A stretch of 64,000 nt of DNA, taken from Acetomicrobium flavidum. Its GTDB lineage: Bacteria; Synergistota; Synergistia; Synergistales; Acetomicrobiaceae. Each line of letters begins with the position of its first letter. Position 1 is the first letter of the stretch. This document shows positions 56,572 through 64,000 of the stretch, piece after piece. The notes beneath the pieces are model-generated. The model worked only from the letters and a program-made list of their open reading frames with translations, searched no databases and was not told the origin of the DNA. The stretch lies in NCBI RefSeq assembly GCF_900129645.1, contig NZ_FSQZ01000001.1, positions 1,636,001 to 1,700,000 of the forward strand. The letters run 5' to 3'. The translations under genes were made by a program, and so were the position numbers.

Positions 56572-57129
56572 TCATTGCTCCTTAAAGTAGGGTAACAGCT
56601 GTTTGAATTCTGGCGTGCCAGATACGCCAAGCCACTGATAAACTATGCTTTCAGTTGGCAATACAAGGGCGCCACATTGAGAAAGCGTTCCAAGGGCTGC
56701 TAGGTGATGTTGCTCACGCCTGCTACCCGATGCCTCCGATGCCACTATCACGGAGTAACCTTCCTTTAACAGATCAAGGGCAGTAGCTAATACGCATATA
56801 TGGGTTTCTATGCCGGCCAATACTATTTGTTCCCTTTCTTTGCCCAAGAACTCGATGAATCCCGGTTCATCGCAACAGGAAAAATGCACCTTTTCGAAAC
56901 GAGGCGTTTCGGGAGCAAGGAGGCATGATATGTCCGAAGCTGTATGGCCAAGCCCCTTAGGATACTGTTCAGTGTATTTTATGGGGATAGACAGCAGTTG
57001 TGCGCTTTTTAATAAAAGCTTAATGTGTTTTATAATTGATTCATTGCCTGTTATGTTTGGCAGCAAACGTTCCTGGACATCTATAATCACCAGTTGGGAC
57101 AGATTTTTCTTGAGCGTGTAAGACGTCAT
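56572..57129 (-). CDS. Isochorismatase/cysteine hydrolase-family protein
   Basis: A 185-residue hydrolase of the YcaC/isochorismatase type. The active-site Asp is in LVIIDVQERLLPNITGN; the Lys is in RFEKVHFSCC; the catalytic Cys is in VLAGIETHICVLATALDLL. It follows the YcaC subgroup, with ESIVYQWLGVSGTPEFKQLLP near the end. The native substrate of this subgroup is mostly unknown. ATG 57129 has GAAAGGAG upstream. The longer frame to 57270 covers a promoter-like intergenic stretch and is rejected. It leads the three-gene minus-strand unit. Confidence 0.88.
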   Translation of the reverse strand: MTSYTLKKNLSQLVIIDVQERLLPNITGNESIIKHIKLLLKSAQLLSIPIKYTEQYPKGLGHTASDISCLLAPETPRFEKVHFSCCDEPGFIEFLGKEREQIVLAGIETHICVLATALDLLKEGYSVIVASEASGSRREQHHLAALGTLSQCGALVLPTESIVYQWLGVSGTPEFKQLLPYFKEQ

Positions 57130-57268
57130 AAGATATAATCTCCTTTCTAAGGTATGCTTATATTTATTTTGCTTCAAAAGTAGTATTTTTTCTACTGGAA
57201 ATTTTGTTCCCGTTATGTTATTCTCGTTCGGCCATCGGTTGCATATGATGGCAGGAGGTGTATAAGCC

Positions 57269-57904
57269 ATGGCAGGTAAGAAAGATAAGCATAATGCAAA
57301 CGATGATGAACAAGTTTATGTGGAGGACTTGCTCAAGATGATGTCATTGCAAGACTATCCGCCGTTCATCGAGAGATTGCTCTCTCAAATGCAGGGGTTT
57401 ATGTGGGGATTTGTGTCTGACGGTGAGGAGGTTAAAAGGGTAGAGGAGCTTGCATCTGAAGGATATGATCTCGATGATCCTCAATATTTGCTCGAGCAAT
57501 TAGCATGGATTAAAGAATATGCCGATTTGATAACTCCCGAGATTGAGGAATGCAATCGTGAAGAGGCTGTTATATTATCGTTTACCCCTATAGATAACGA
57601 TGAGGCAATAAGATGGGCCGTTGATCATGCAGCCTTGTTTGCCCGCGGTATTTGCCGCAGGATATGGATCTTAGGAGAAAACTGGGATTTGAGTGAGGTG
57701 CTTCAGTACTCAAAGCATATAAAGGCACTTGCAAAGATAGGCGTATCGATAAGGTTTCTCCTTCTGACGCCTTGGGGGTGGACGGAGGTTCCTCTCTTTA
57801 AGGAAATAAGCGGTGACGAAAAGCGTGGCCTGCTTTGGAAGGAAAGGCATAAAAAGAGAAATAACAATCTGCCAAAGGGAAACGACGAAGGAAAGACGCC
57901 ATAG
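57269..57904 (+). CDS. Hypothetical protein
   Basis: A 211-residue soluble protein that I do not recognise. It has a charged N-terminus (MAGKKDKHNANDDEQ), a helical middle (DLLKMMSLQDYPPFIERLLSQM), a possible alpha/beta core (EAVILSFTPIDNDEAIRWAV, then ICRRIWILGENWDLSEVL and VSIRFLLLTPWGWTEVP), and a lysine- and asparagine-rich tail. The last two core strands with a helix between suggest a Rossmann-like or universal-stress-like fold, which is a guess. GGCAGGAGGTG precedes the ATG. A strong hairpin follows the stop, so it is probably a single-gene transcript. Confidence 0.7.
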   Translation: MAGKKDKHNANDDEQVYVEDLLKMMSLQDYPPFIERLLSQMQGFMWGFVSDGEEVKRVEELASEGYDLDDPQYLLEQLAWIKEYADLITPEIEECNREEAVILSFTPIDNDEAIRWAVDHAALFARGICRRIWILGENWDLSEVLQYSKHIKALAKIGVSIRFLLLTPWGWTEVPLFKEISGDEKRGLLWKERHKKRNNNLPKGNDEGKTP

Positions 57905-57907
57905 TTA

Positions 57908-57934
57908 CATAGAGGGGCAAGTTGCCCCTCTATG
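57908..57934. terminator. Terminator hairpin between convergent genes
   Basis: CATAGAGGGGC (57908-57918), loop AAGTT, GCCCCTCTATG (57924-57934): a perfect 11-bp stem, followed by a T-rich stretch (GTTATTATAG). It lies between the stop of the hypothetical gene (57904) and the end of nhaC (57951). Confidence 0.8.
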
Positions 57935-57950
57935 GTTATTATAGCTGTTA

Positions 57951-59375
57951 TTATTCGGTCAATTGGTTAATTTGGAGGACCGTTTCAGGTTCTTCATCAA
58001 TTCTGGTCATAGTTATATTAAAATAACCGAAAACGAGTAATGTCAGTACCGTTAGGTAGTTAAAGCACGCATAGGGGTCATAAAGGAATGGAGTTATGCC
58101 CAGCGTTCCCTTTATGAAAGCACCGCATGTGTTCCATGGAACCAATGGCGAGGTTACGGTTCCAGCGCATTCCAGGGCTCTTGAAAGGTTTTTGGGATGA
58201 AGCCCCATCTTTCTGTAGGCATTTGCATACATGCGACCAGGCAGGACTATTGAAATATATTGTTCCGGCAACAGCATGTTTGATGTTATGCATGTAGCTG
58301 CAGTTGCTGCAACCAGATTTCCAACGGTCTTAACTTTTTTGAGAAGAGCATTTACCAATACTTCGAGTTGTTTTGTCTTTTCCATTATGCCTCCAAACAT
58401 CATTGCTATTATGGTAAGGGATATCGAATACATCATTCCCGTGAGCCCTCCGGCAGTAAGAAGTCCATCTATCATGGCGTTGCCTGATTGGCTCACATAA
58501 CCTCCATATCCAGCGTTTACTATGTTGCCGAAATTGACGTCCTGAAATATGAATGCTGCTATGGCTCCGGCTATGATGCCGATCGTTATCCCTGGGATTG
58601 CAGGAGCCTTCAGTGCTATGCAGATTATGACAATGAGCGGGGGCAACAATAGAAGAGGATTGATGTTAAACTGCGCCGACAGCGCATCTTGAATAGCCTT
58701 TATCTGAGACATATCCATGTTTGAAGAGGAATACCTCATTCCCAAAAGAAAGAATATCAAAAGAGACAAAGGATAGGATACCGCGCTCACCTTAATTGTG
58801 TGTTTGACATGTGTAAATATATCGGTGCCAGCCATGGCAGGAGCCAAGTTAGTCGTATCCGATAAAGGCGATATTTTGTCGCCAAAGTAGGCTCCACTTA
58901 CGATGGCACCGCCAGTTTGAGCAGGCGGTATTCCAAGCCCGGCCCCAATGCCCATCAGTGCAATTCCCATTGTGCCCATGGTACCCCATGACGTCCCGGT
59001 GGCCAGGGATACTATCGAGCAAATTAATAGAGTTGCAACTAAAAAGAATTTTGGAGAAATTATCATAAGTCCATAGTAAATCATGGAGGGTACTACGCCT
59101 GCTTCTATCCAAACTCCTATAAGAACTCCTATGATTGCCAATATGACTATCGCTTGTAATGCTTGAGTAATACCCTGCATCATGCCCATTTCTATGTCCT
59201 TCCATTTGTATCCGACTTTTAGGGCGATGATGCTCGCAAAAAGCGATCCCATCATCAGCGGAACGTGGGGATCCGTATGGTAGACGGCAAGGCATACTGC
59301 CATCACAATTACCAGCAGCCCTATTGAAACCAAAGAATCGATGATACTTGGTCTAGGCTCTTCCTTCGTGCCCAT
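57951..59375 (-). CDS. nhaC: NhaC-family Na+/H+ antiporter
   Basis: A 474-residue membrane protein with about 11-12 helices. The conserved core is LLICSIVSLATGTSWGTMGTMG and VSGAYFGDKISPLSDTTNLAPAMAGTD, the NhaC signature, with an inverted-repeat partner later on (ITSNMLLPEQYISIVLPGRM). It would exchange Na+ for H+, or an organic anion pair as in malate-lactate antiporters of this family. It is the last gene of the minus-strand module, separated from the MoaD-like gene by a hairpin. ATG 59375 is served by GAGGGGGT; a TTG at 59381 is in frame. Confidence 0.92.
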   Translation of the reverse strand: MGTKEEPRPSIIDSLVSIGLLVIVMAVCLAVYHTDPHVPLMMGSLFASIIALKVGYKWKDIEMGMMQGITQALQAIVILAIIGVLIGVWIEAGVVPSMIYYGLMIISPKFFLVATLLICSIVSLATGTSWGTMGTMGIALMGIGAGLGIPPAQTGGAIVSGAYFGDKISPLSDTTNLAPAMAGTDIFTHVKHTIKVSAVSYPLSLLIFFLLGMRYSSSNMDMSQIKAIQDALSAQFNINPLLLLPPLIVIICIALKAPAIPGITIGIIAGAIAAFIFQDVNFGNIVNAGYGGYVSQSGNAMIDGLLTAGGLTGMMYSISLTIIAMMFGGIMEKTKQLEVLVNALLKKVKTVGNLVAATAATCITSNMLLPEQYISIVLPGRMYANAYRKMGLHPKNLSRALECAGTVTSPLVPWNTCGAFIKGTLGITPFLYDPYACFNYLTVLTLLVFGYFNITMTRIDEEPETVLQINQLTE

Positions 59376-59408
59376 TATCAATACCCCCTCTGCCTTATGA
59401 TTTTTAAA

Positions 59409-59447
59409 TGAGGTGCTCTAACGGCAAATTTCCACTAGAGCACCTCA
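59409..59447. terminator. 12-bp inverted repeat upstream of nhaC
   Basis: TGAGGTGCTCTA (59409-59420), a 15-base loop and its exact complement (59436-59447). It lies between the MoaD-like gene and nhaC, transcribed on the minus strand. It may end the tungsten-enzyme transcript partly or fully, though its T tail is weak. Confidence 0.55.
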
Positions 59448-59500
59448 AATCTTTATAAGCTATTTCATTATCGAGCAGACTATTTAATTAGTAACCAATT

Positions 59501-59698
59501 TTACCCGCCGCTTATCATGTGGATGACCTGGACGTCGTCGCCGTCATTAACAACGGTAGTCTCAAATTTGTCGCGAGGAATCGGTTTGTCGTTTATCCAA
59601 ACCCCAATCATGGGAAATATAAATTTCTTGGCTTCCAGGATATCCTTGACGGTCATCCCTGGATGCCACTCCATTTCCTCGCCGTTTACCTTTATCAT
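59501..59698 (-). CDS. MoaD/ThiS-family sulfur carrier protein
   Basis: A 65-residue ubiquitin-fold protein ending in the Gly-Gly tail used for adenylation and thiocarboxylate formation (HMISGG). It starts MIKVNGEEMEWHPGMTVKDI, like ThiS and MoaD. It sits 12 bases after the aldehyde oxidoreductase gene and just before the terminator, so it is more likely to serve tungstopterin (molybdopterin-type) cofactor synthesis for that enzyme than thiamine synthesis. It could also be a general sulfur carrier. Cofactor-specific partners are not in the window. Confidence 0.88.
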   Translation of the reverse strand: MIKVNGEEMEWHPGMTVKDILEAKKFIFPMIGVWINDKPIPRDKFETTVVNDGDDVQVIHMISGG

Positions 59699-59710
59699 GT
59701 TTGCCCCTCC

Positions 59711-61879
59711 TTAACTTTCCCATTCATCCTCGGGCTTAAGGTGTCTTTTTACTACCTCAACAACTTCCGGATAGTCGATCCCCAAACGCCTTAACGTCTC
59801 GATTGTTGGTATGCCGTTTTTGTTCCACCCTCTGCGCCTGTATACGGCATCGACGAGCTGCTCCCATTGGGACAAACGGTAATTTTGCAGCTTTTTGATC
59901 TTTTCCTCCGTCGAGAGATTTTCGGGGTCGATGCCTGCAGCTTTCAGCTCATTGTCATAGTAGTCGCTTCTTGCTTCCCATTCATCGGGAAACACCGGCC
60001 CTATTGCCCGCAAGGGGATGTTGTGGTCTTTTCGAGTCCCCCTGCCTAGCCTTAACTGAAAGACCCGCTGGAAGTTGTAAACCCTTTCGGATTGTATTAT
60101 CAGCTCTTCCTTGGTGATTTTCTTTCCGGTCACGGCGTTAAAAAGGTCTACGTAATTTTGGACGTGTTCAGGCACCTTGGCAGCTTCAATGCCTTTATAT
60201 TTGATGGCGTTGTCGGCTGGCTCAATGTCGTTCCATGGTAGTTTGCACAAGCCCACCAAAGAAAACCATAGCCTGAAGTTGGGGAAGTAATGCAAAGCTT
60301 CGGCCTTATCCTCGAACGTGGGTAATTGCTTGTTCACTCTGTCCATGAAGATCAGCCAGGCCTCGTCGTGTTGCGGTCCTTTTAGCGTGAGGAAATATCC
60401 GCCCCATTGAGCGACAGATTCCTTTGGTACATATTCCGATACCTCCAGGCCTTGACCTTCCATGCCTATGTTTTCGAGAACATCGCTAGGAGCTCCATAC
60501 TTTTCGGCAAATATCTTTTTCATCCGGTGGATACCAAGGCCAACAATGCGGGCAAACTCGTCGTCGCCACGCCCCATCCTGTGTATTAGCTCCATGATGT
60601 CATCCTTTGCCCCGAATTTCAACTCAAGTCCGTTAGTGATTTCCTTGTTAAGGAAACCAAGCTCGTAGCATTCGCACACGAAAGCTATGCCCGTTCCCAA
60701 GGATATGGTATCCAGTCCGTAATGATCGGCGTAGAAGTTGGCCTCGATGATCCATTCGGGATCGAAAACGCCAATATTGGAACCTAAACCGGCACAGGTC
60801 TCATACTCAGGTCCATCTACCGTAACTTTCCTGCCCTTTAGGGGGCCGGTTTTGAGCTCGAATTTATCGGCAGCTTTAGCGCAAGCCATGGAGCATCCAT
60901 ACCAACATCCATCGGGGATTCCTTGGGTGAATATCCGTTCAAAGACCTTTGAGTGGATCTTTGAGGCGTCCTTGTGTTGGCCGAACTTGTAGTTATGCAC
61001 TGGGAGGAGGTGATATTCGTTCATTATCTCGTTTAAATGTGGAGTACCAACCTTGCGCATCTTGTTTTGCTGGTCATCAAGGTCTCGAATCTCCTTGTGG
61101 AGTTTTAGGCCAACCCGTTGAAGTGTGGTTAGGTCCGCTGGGTTATTGCTCGAGGGCCCAATGCCTCTTTTCTTGACCACGATAGCTGCTAATTTTTTGT
61201 CGCGAAAGACCGTGCCGCCTCCGCCTCTTCCGGCTTGTTTTAGACGAGGTGTCTTTCGACGGAGATCGTAGAAGCTCATGTTAAGACATCCCCAGTAACT
61301 GTTTTCTGCGCCCTTGCCGGTAGACACCACCGATATGTTTCGCTTATCCTCCTCGTCTTCCGCGAAATATTCATGCAAGGCTTCGGTCACCGTAACGGCA
61401 TTTACTTCTTCAAAGGGCGATTCATAAATCTCAACTCTATTGTTATCTCCATCGATGAAGACGACGATGTCGCGATCGGCTTTTCCCTGGATTTCCAGTG
61501 CATCCCACCCCGAGAATTTAAGTAGCGGGCCAAAGTAACCGCCAGCATTGCTATCGTATGTTTGCTCCGTTAATGGTGAGATAAACACTGTATAACATTT
61601 GCCTGAACCAGGGTACTGGGTTATTCCACACAAAGGTCCCCCTGATATTACAATTTCATTTTCGGGATCGTTCCATTTTGTCGTATCCTTCACAGCGTCC
61701 CAAAGCAGCTTAAGGCCAAAGCCCCTTCCTCCTATGAACTTTTCCTTCATATCTTCAGATACGGGTCTTTCCTCGAAGCTAAAATTGCTGATGTTAACGT
61801 AAAGCGTCCTTCCGGCGTATCCTCTATAAATATTCACAGGTTTGTATTCCCATCTTGCGAGGAGCCTCATCTTGTCCAT
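59711..61879 (-). CDS. worL: Tungsten-containing aldehyde:ferredoxin oxidoreductase, large subunit (WorL-type)
   Basis: A 722-residue member of the AOR family, which oxidises aldehydes to acids with ferredoxin as acceptor using a tungsten-bispterin centre. N-terminal AOR phrases are VNIYRGYAGRTLYVNISNFS, KFIGGRGFGLKLLWD and the cofactor-binding GRGGGGTVFRDKKLAAIVVK. The [4Fe-4S] cluster cysteines appear in GCWYGCSMACAKAADKF and the fourth in the later LVGLCKLPWND. It is longer than the roughly 600-residue archaeal enzymes. With the four-cluster ferredoxin encoded just upstream it matches the heterodimeric WOR type reported from Acetomicrobium and gut bacteria (large WorL, small WorS). AAAGGGGGA precedes the ATG. 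Confidence 0.9.
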   Translation of the reverse strand: MDKMRLLARWEYKPVNIYRGYAGRTLYVNISNFSFEERPVSEDMKEKFIGGRGFGLKLLWDAVKDTTKWNDPENEIVISGGPLCGITQYPGSGKCYTVFISPLTEQTYDSNAGGYFGPLLKFSGWDALEIQGKADRDIVVFIDGDNNRVEIYESPFEEVNAVTVTEALHEYFAEDEEDKRNISVVSTGKGAENSYWGCLNMSFYDLRRKTPRLKQAGRGGGGTVFRDKKLAAIVVKKRGIGPSSNNPADLTTLQRVGLKLHKEIRDLDDQQNKMRKVGTPHLNEIMNEYHLLPVHNYKFGQHKDASKIHSKVFERIFTQGIPDGCWYGCSMACAKAADKFELKTGPLKGRKVTVDGPEYETCAGLGSNIGVFDPEWIIEANFYADHYGLDTISLGTGIAFVCECYELGFLNKEITNGLELKFGAKDDIMELIHRMGRGDDEFARIVGLGIHRMKKIFAEKYGAPSDVLENIGMEGQGLEVSEYVPKESVAQWGGYFLTLKGPQHDEAWLIFMDRVNKQLPTFEDKAEALHYFPNFRLWFSLVGLCKLPWNDIEPADNAIKYKGIEAAKVPEHVQNYVDLFNAVTGKKITKEELIIQSERVYNFQRVFQLRLGRGTRKDHNIPLRAIGPVFPDEWEARSDYYDNELKAAGIDPENLSTEEKIKKLQNYRLSQWEQLVDAVYRRRGWNKNGIPTIETLRRLGIDYPEVVEVVKRHLKPEDEWES

Positions 61880-61897
61880 TAAATTTTCCCCCTTTCG

Positions 61898-62281
61898 CTA
61901 ATCTTGCTCCAATACTAGTGCCTCTGGCGGACATATCTTACTGCAGATGCCGCAGGCTATACACTTAAAGGGTTTTTCCTTGTTATCGGCAGTGAACATG
62001 CTTTCCGTTGGACAAAACCCGGCACACATAAGGCATCCTACGCACTTGCTCTCGTCAATTCTGACAACTCCCTGAGCATCTCTACCTATGGCTAGAGTGG
62101 GGCAGGTATCGATACACACACCGCATTGGTTGCATACGTTAATCACGTACCCCGAATCGCCCTGTGTCACCCTGATTCTGGACAGCTCCTTATCTTCTTC
62201 TTTGAACCAAGTCTTGGAGCAAGTTAACATACAGCTTTCGCATCCTACGCATCGTTCCGGATAAGCTGCAAGCCGCTTCAT
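61898..62281 (-). CDS. worS: Four-cluster [4Fe-4S] ferredoxin subunit (WorS-type)
   Basis: A 127-residue protein with 16 cysteines in four cluster motifs: CVGCESCMLTC (11-21), CNQCGVCIDTC (50-60), CVGCLMCAGFC (80-90) and CIACGICSKIC (107-117). It is the polyferredoxin partner of the AOR large subunit, carrying electrons from the tungsten site to ferredoxin or to a bifurcating partner. The gene leads the module, 18 bases before the large subunit gene. Its ATG follows AAGGGGGGGAAG. The promoter lies in the divergent region up to 62441. Confidence 0.9.
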   Translation of the reverse strand: MKRLAAYPERCVGCESCMLTCSKTWFKEEDKELSRIRVTQGDSGYVINVCNQCGVCIDTCPTLAIGRDAQGVVRIDESKCVGCLMCAGFCPTESMFTADNKEKPFKCIACGICSKICPPEALVLEQD

Positions 62282-62344
62282 GGCTTCCCCCCCTTGTTCT
62301 TCGGATGTAAACCATTTCCCCCTAAGGTAGTATACTTAATGGTA

Positions 62345-62358
62345 ATTATACCGTATAA
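62345..62358. promoter_or_regulatory. Palindrome overlapping a -10 in the divergent wor/pdp region
   Basis: TTATAC-C-GTATAA (62346-62358) is a perfect 6-1-6 palindrome. On the minus strand it contains TATAAT (62345-62350), a good -10 for worS, with a poor -35 upstream. It may be an operator, or just a symmetric AT-rich promoter. Confidence 0.4.
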
Positions 62359-62441
62359 ATTATTATGAAACTACTATCGAAGGTGCAATTTACGTTGATT
62401 CATATAAGATAAAAAAATAAAGCCTATGGGAGGCAATTTTC

Positions 62442-63770
62442 ATGATCAGAGCTGTGGATGTCATTAGAAAAAAGAGGGACGGTGTGCCCCTGGGAGACGA
62501 TGAAATAGATTACTTTCTAAAGGGCTGCTGCAGTGGTGATATTCCCGATTATCAAACGGCAGCATTCTTAATGGCCACGTATTTTAGGGGAATGAACGAG
62601 AAAGAAGTATTCTCGCTTACTGATTCTATGGTACGTTCTGGCAAAGTGGTTGACCTTTCTGGCATTAAAGGCACGAAAGTAGATAAACACAGCACTGGCG
62701 GAGTGGCCGATACCACGACCTTAGTCGTGTGTCCACTTGTCGCGTCATGCGGAGCGCCCATATCCAAGATGTCTGGCAGGGGGCTCGGTCATACTGGAGG
62801 TACTCTCGATAAGCTCGAAGCGATCCCCGGCATGAAGGTCTCTCTAACGCTTGATGAGTTCGTCAATATCGTAAATTCAGTTGGAATTTCGATAATAAGC
62901 CAGACTGACGATCTCGTTCCCGCGGATAAAAAGCTTTACTCCTTAAGAGATGTTACGGCCACTGTCGATTCCATTCCCCTCATAGCCAGTTCCGTCATGA
63001 GCAAGAAGATCGCCGGCGGTTCTGATGTCATTGTTTTGGACGTAAAGGTCGGCAAGGGCGCCTTCATGAAGGATTTGAAGGACGCCATGGCGTTGGCTAA
63101 GATGATGGTAAACATCGGTGAAACTTCTGGCAGGCGTACGGTGGCAGTTTTGACGGACATGAATCAACCTCTGGGCAGGGCAATAGGTAATTCCTTGGAA
63201 GTAATAGAGGCATGTGAGGCTTTAAAGGGCAGAGGGCCATCCGAGTTGATGGAAGTGTGTCTGGCTCTTGGTAGCTATATGCTTATTTTAGCTGGTATAG
63301 CGCAAAGTTTTGATATTGCCTCAAAGATGTTGCAAGATGCTTTGGTGAGTGGAAGAGGGATGGACAAACTGAAGGAGATGGTGAAAGCGCAAGGCGGTGA
63401 TATTAACGCTTTAGAAGATTATTCCTTGTTGCCCCAAGCAAAGATAAAGTATGAGTTAAAGGCTCAGGAAGACTTCTATATTTCGGAGCTGGATGCGGAA
63501 AAGCTTGGGCTGTGCGCCATGAAGCTTGGTGCGGGAAGAGCTAAAAAGGAAGATAAAATTGACCTTGCCGTTGGCATGGTCGTCAATAAAAAGGTTGGAG
63601 ATTACGTTAGTAGCGGTGAAAGCGTCGTTACCATTCATGGAAATGATGAAAGGCTTGTCGAAGAAGTGTTGCCTGAGATCAAAAGTGCAGTTAAAACGTC
63701 GAAACAAAAGGTGGCAAAAGGAAAGTTAATACATGCAGTAGTCCAACGAGGCTTGGCGCAATTTCTTTGA
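62442..63770 (+). CDS. pdp: Pyrimidine-nucleoside (thymidine) phosphorylase
   Basis: A 442-residue enzyme that splits thymidine, deoxyuridine or uridine with phosphate, for pyrimidine salvage. The N-terminal helical domain MIRAVDVIRKKRDGVPLGDDEIDYF is followed by KGTKVDKHSTGGVADTTTL, the phosphate and nucleoside site, and SGRGLGHTGGTLDKLEAI. The KHSTGGVAD signature and length match Pdp/DeoA. Nearest DeoA versus Pdp cannot be settled here. GGGAGG precedes the ATG. It works in the same pathway as the cytidine deaminase at 37833. A tRNA gene with its own promoter follows. Confidence 0.93.
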   Translation: MIRAVDVIRKKRDGVPLGDDEIDYFLKGCCSGDIPDYQTAAFLMATYFRGMNEKEVFSLTDSMVRSGKVVDLSGIKGTKVDKHSTGGVADTTTLVVCPLVASCGAPISKMSGRGLGHTGGTLDKLEAIPGMKVSLTLDEFVNIVNSVGISIISQTDDLVPADKKLYSLRDVTATVDSIPLIASSVMSKKIAGGSDVIVLDVKVGKGAFMKDLKDAMALAKMMVNIGETSGRRTVAVLTDMNQPLGRAIGNSLEVIEACEALKGRGPSELMEVCLALGSYMLILAGIAQSFDIASKMLQDALVSGRGMDKLKEMVKAQGGDINALEDYSLLPQAKIKYELKAQEDFYISELDAEKLGLCAMKLGAGRAKKEDKIDLAVGMVVNKKVGDYVSSGESVVTIHGNDERLVEEVLPEIKSAVKTSKQKVAKGKLIHAVVQRGLAQFL

Positions 63771-63826
63771 TCTACCAGGTCGGGTTAAGTTCGATGGGTT
63801 ACTGCGAGATTTTTAGAAACTTGTGG

Positions 63827-63855
63827 TTGAAAGCCGTGCTTGTTAATGATAATAT
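63827..63855 (+). promoter_or_regulatory. Promoter of tRNA-Pro
   Basis: TTGAAA (63827-63832) and TAATAT (63850-63855) are 17 bases apart, with TGA directly before the -10 as an extended element. Transcription would start just before the tRNA at 63865. Confidence 0.55.
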
Positions 63856-63864
63856 GATCGCGTT

Positions 63865-63942
<78 letters not shown>

Positions 63943-63957
63943 TTTTTTTGATCAATA

Positions 63958-63986
63958 TTGACTATTCTAGCGGGTTTCGGTATACT
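63958..63986 (+). promoter_or_regulatory. Strong sigma-70 promoter reading off the window end
   Basis: TTGACT (63958-63963) and TATACT (63981-63986) are 17 bases apart. GGAGGAA at 63994-64000 looks like a ribosome site, so a gene probably starts just beyond the window with almost no leader. The alternative is a leader that includes that site. Confidence 0.65.
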
Positions 63987-64000
63987 TTGCATTGGAGGAA

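Noticed and set aside
56568-56630. Longer N-terminus of the MBL-fold protein
   Set aside because: The extension overlaps the isochorismatase coding end, and the ribosome site AAGGAG points to ATG 56567.

Overview
The window reads as ordinary chromosome of an anaerobic, motile, diderm (Gram-negative) bacterium, most likely a member of the Synergistetes close to Acetomicrobium (formerly Anaerobaculum). This is inferred from the combination of LPS-export genes (LptC, LptD-like), heptose genes and a flagellar cap gene with GatCAB, a minimal SufCB-type Fe-S assembly pair, a tungsten aldehyde oxidoreductase with a four-cluster ferredoxin subunit, and a flavin-based NuoEF/GltD fusion complex. No 16S gene is present, so the assignment is inference. 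No prophage, insertion sequence, CRISPR array or clear recent transfer was seen.

Layout. 1-14150: end of an ABC ATPase, a secreted unknown, a fructose-6-phosphate aldolase/transaldolase, Rho, a LysM-M23 envelope peptidase, a phosphohexomutase, CTP synthase behind a candidate 5' attenuator, three exported proteins of unknown role, LptC, LptD-like, D-Ala-D-Ala ligase, and convergent GreA. 14150-28740: a long co-directional housekeeping block (MiaB, ComEA, short ComEC, CoaX, Dus, LysS, LigA, GatCAB, EF-G paralogue) closed by a perfect 19-bp inverted repeat. 28747-34245 (minus): a three-gene redox operon, NuoE-like, NuoF-like and a 1071-aa fusion of a NuoG-like ferredoxin part, a GltD/NfnB-type flavoprotein and a degenerate molybdopterin-oxidoreductase domain; it looks like a Stn/Bfu-type electron-bifurcating NAD(P)H:ferredoxin enzyme. 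34431-38931: glutaredoxin, Pgi, SufC/SufB-like pair, cytidine deaminase, and a TtcA-type tRNA thiolase on the other strand.

39023-46417 is the most unusual region: a GntR/FCD regulator, a palindrome-bearing promoter, two GcvP-like PLP proteins (PA and PB) whose signature motifs are changed, an AcoX/ATP-NAD kinase-like protein, a short-chain dehydrogenase and a sodium:solute symporter. There is no GcvT or GcvH in the window. I read this as a regulated uptake and catabolism module for an unidentified amino compound rather than a plain glycine cleavage system.

46472-47941 (minus) is fliD with a sigma-28-like promoter. 48090-54527 is a tight heptose/envelope operon (GT9 glycosyltransferase, GmhA, HddC-like, epimerase/dehydratase, unknown helical protein, GmhB, UPF0104 membrane protein, ICMT-like methyltransferase, Ogt). 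54504-57129 (minus) carries a malic-enzyme-like protein lacking two metal ligands, an MBL-fold hydrolase and an isochorismatase-family hydrolase. 57269-57904 is an unknown. 57951-62281 (minus) holds the tungsten oxidoreductase module (four-cluster ferredoxin, AOR, MoaD/ThiS-like protein) and an NhaC-type antiporter. The window ends with pyrimidine-nucleoside phosphorylase, tRNA-Pro(CGG) and a strong promoter reading off the end.
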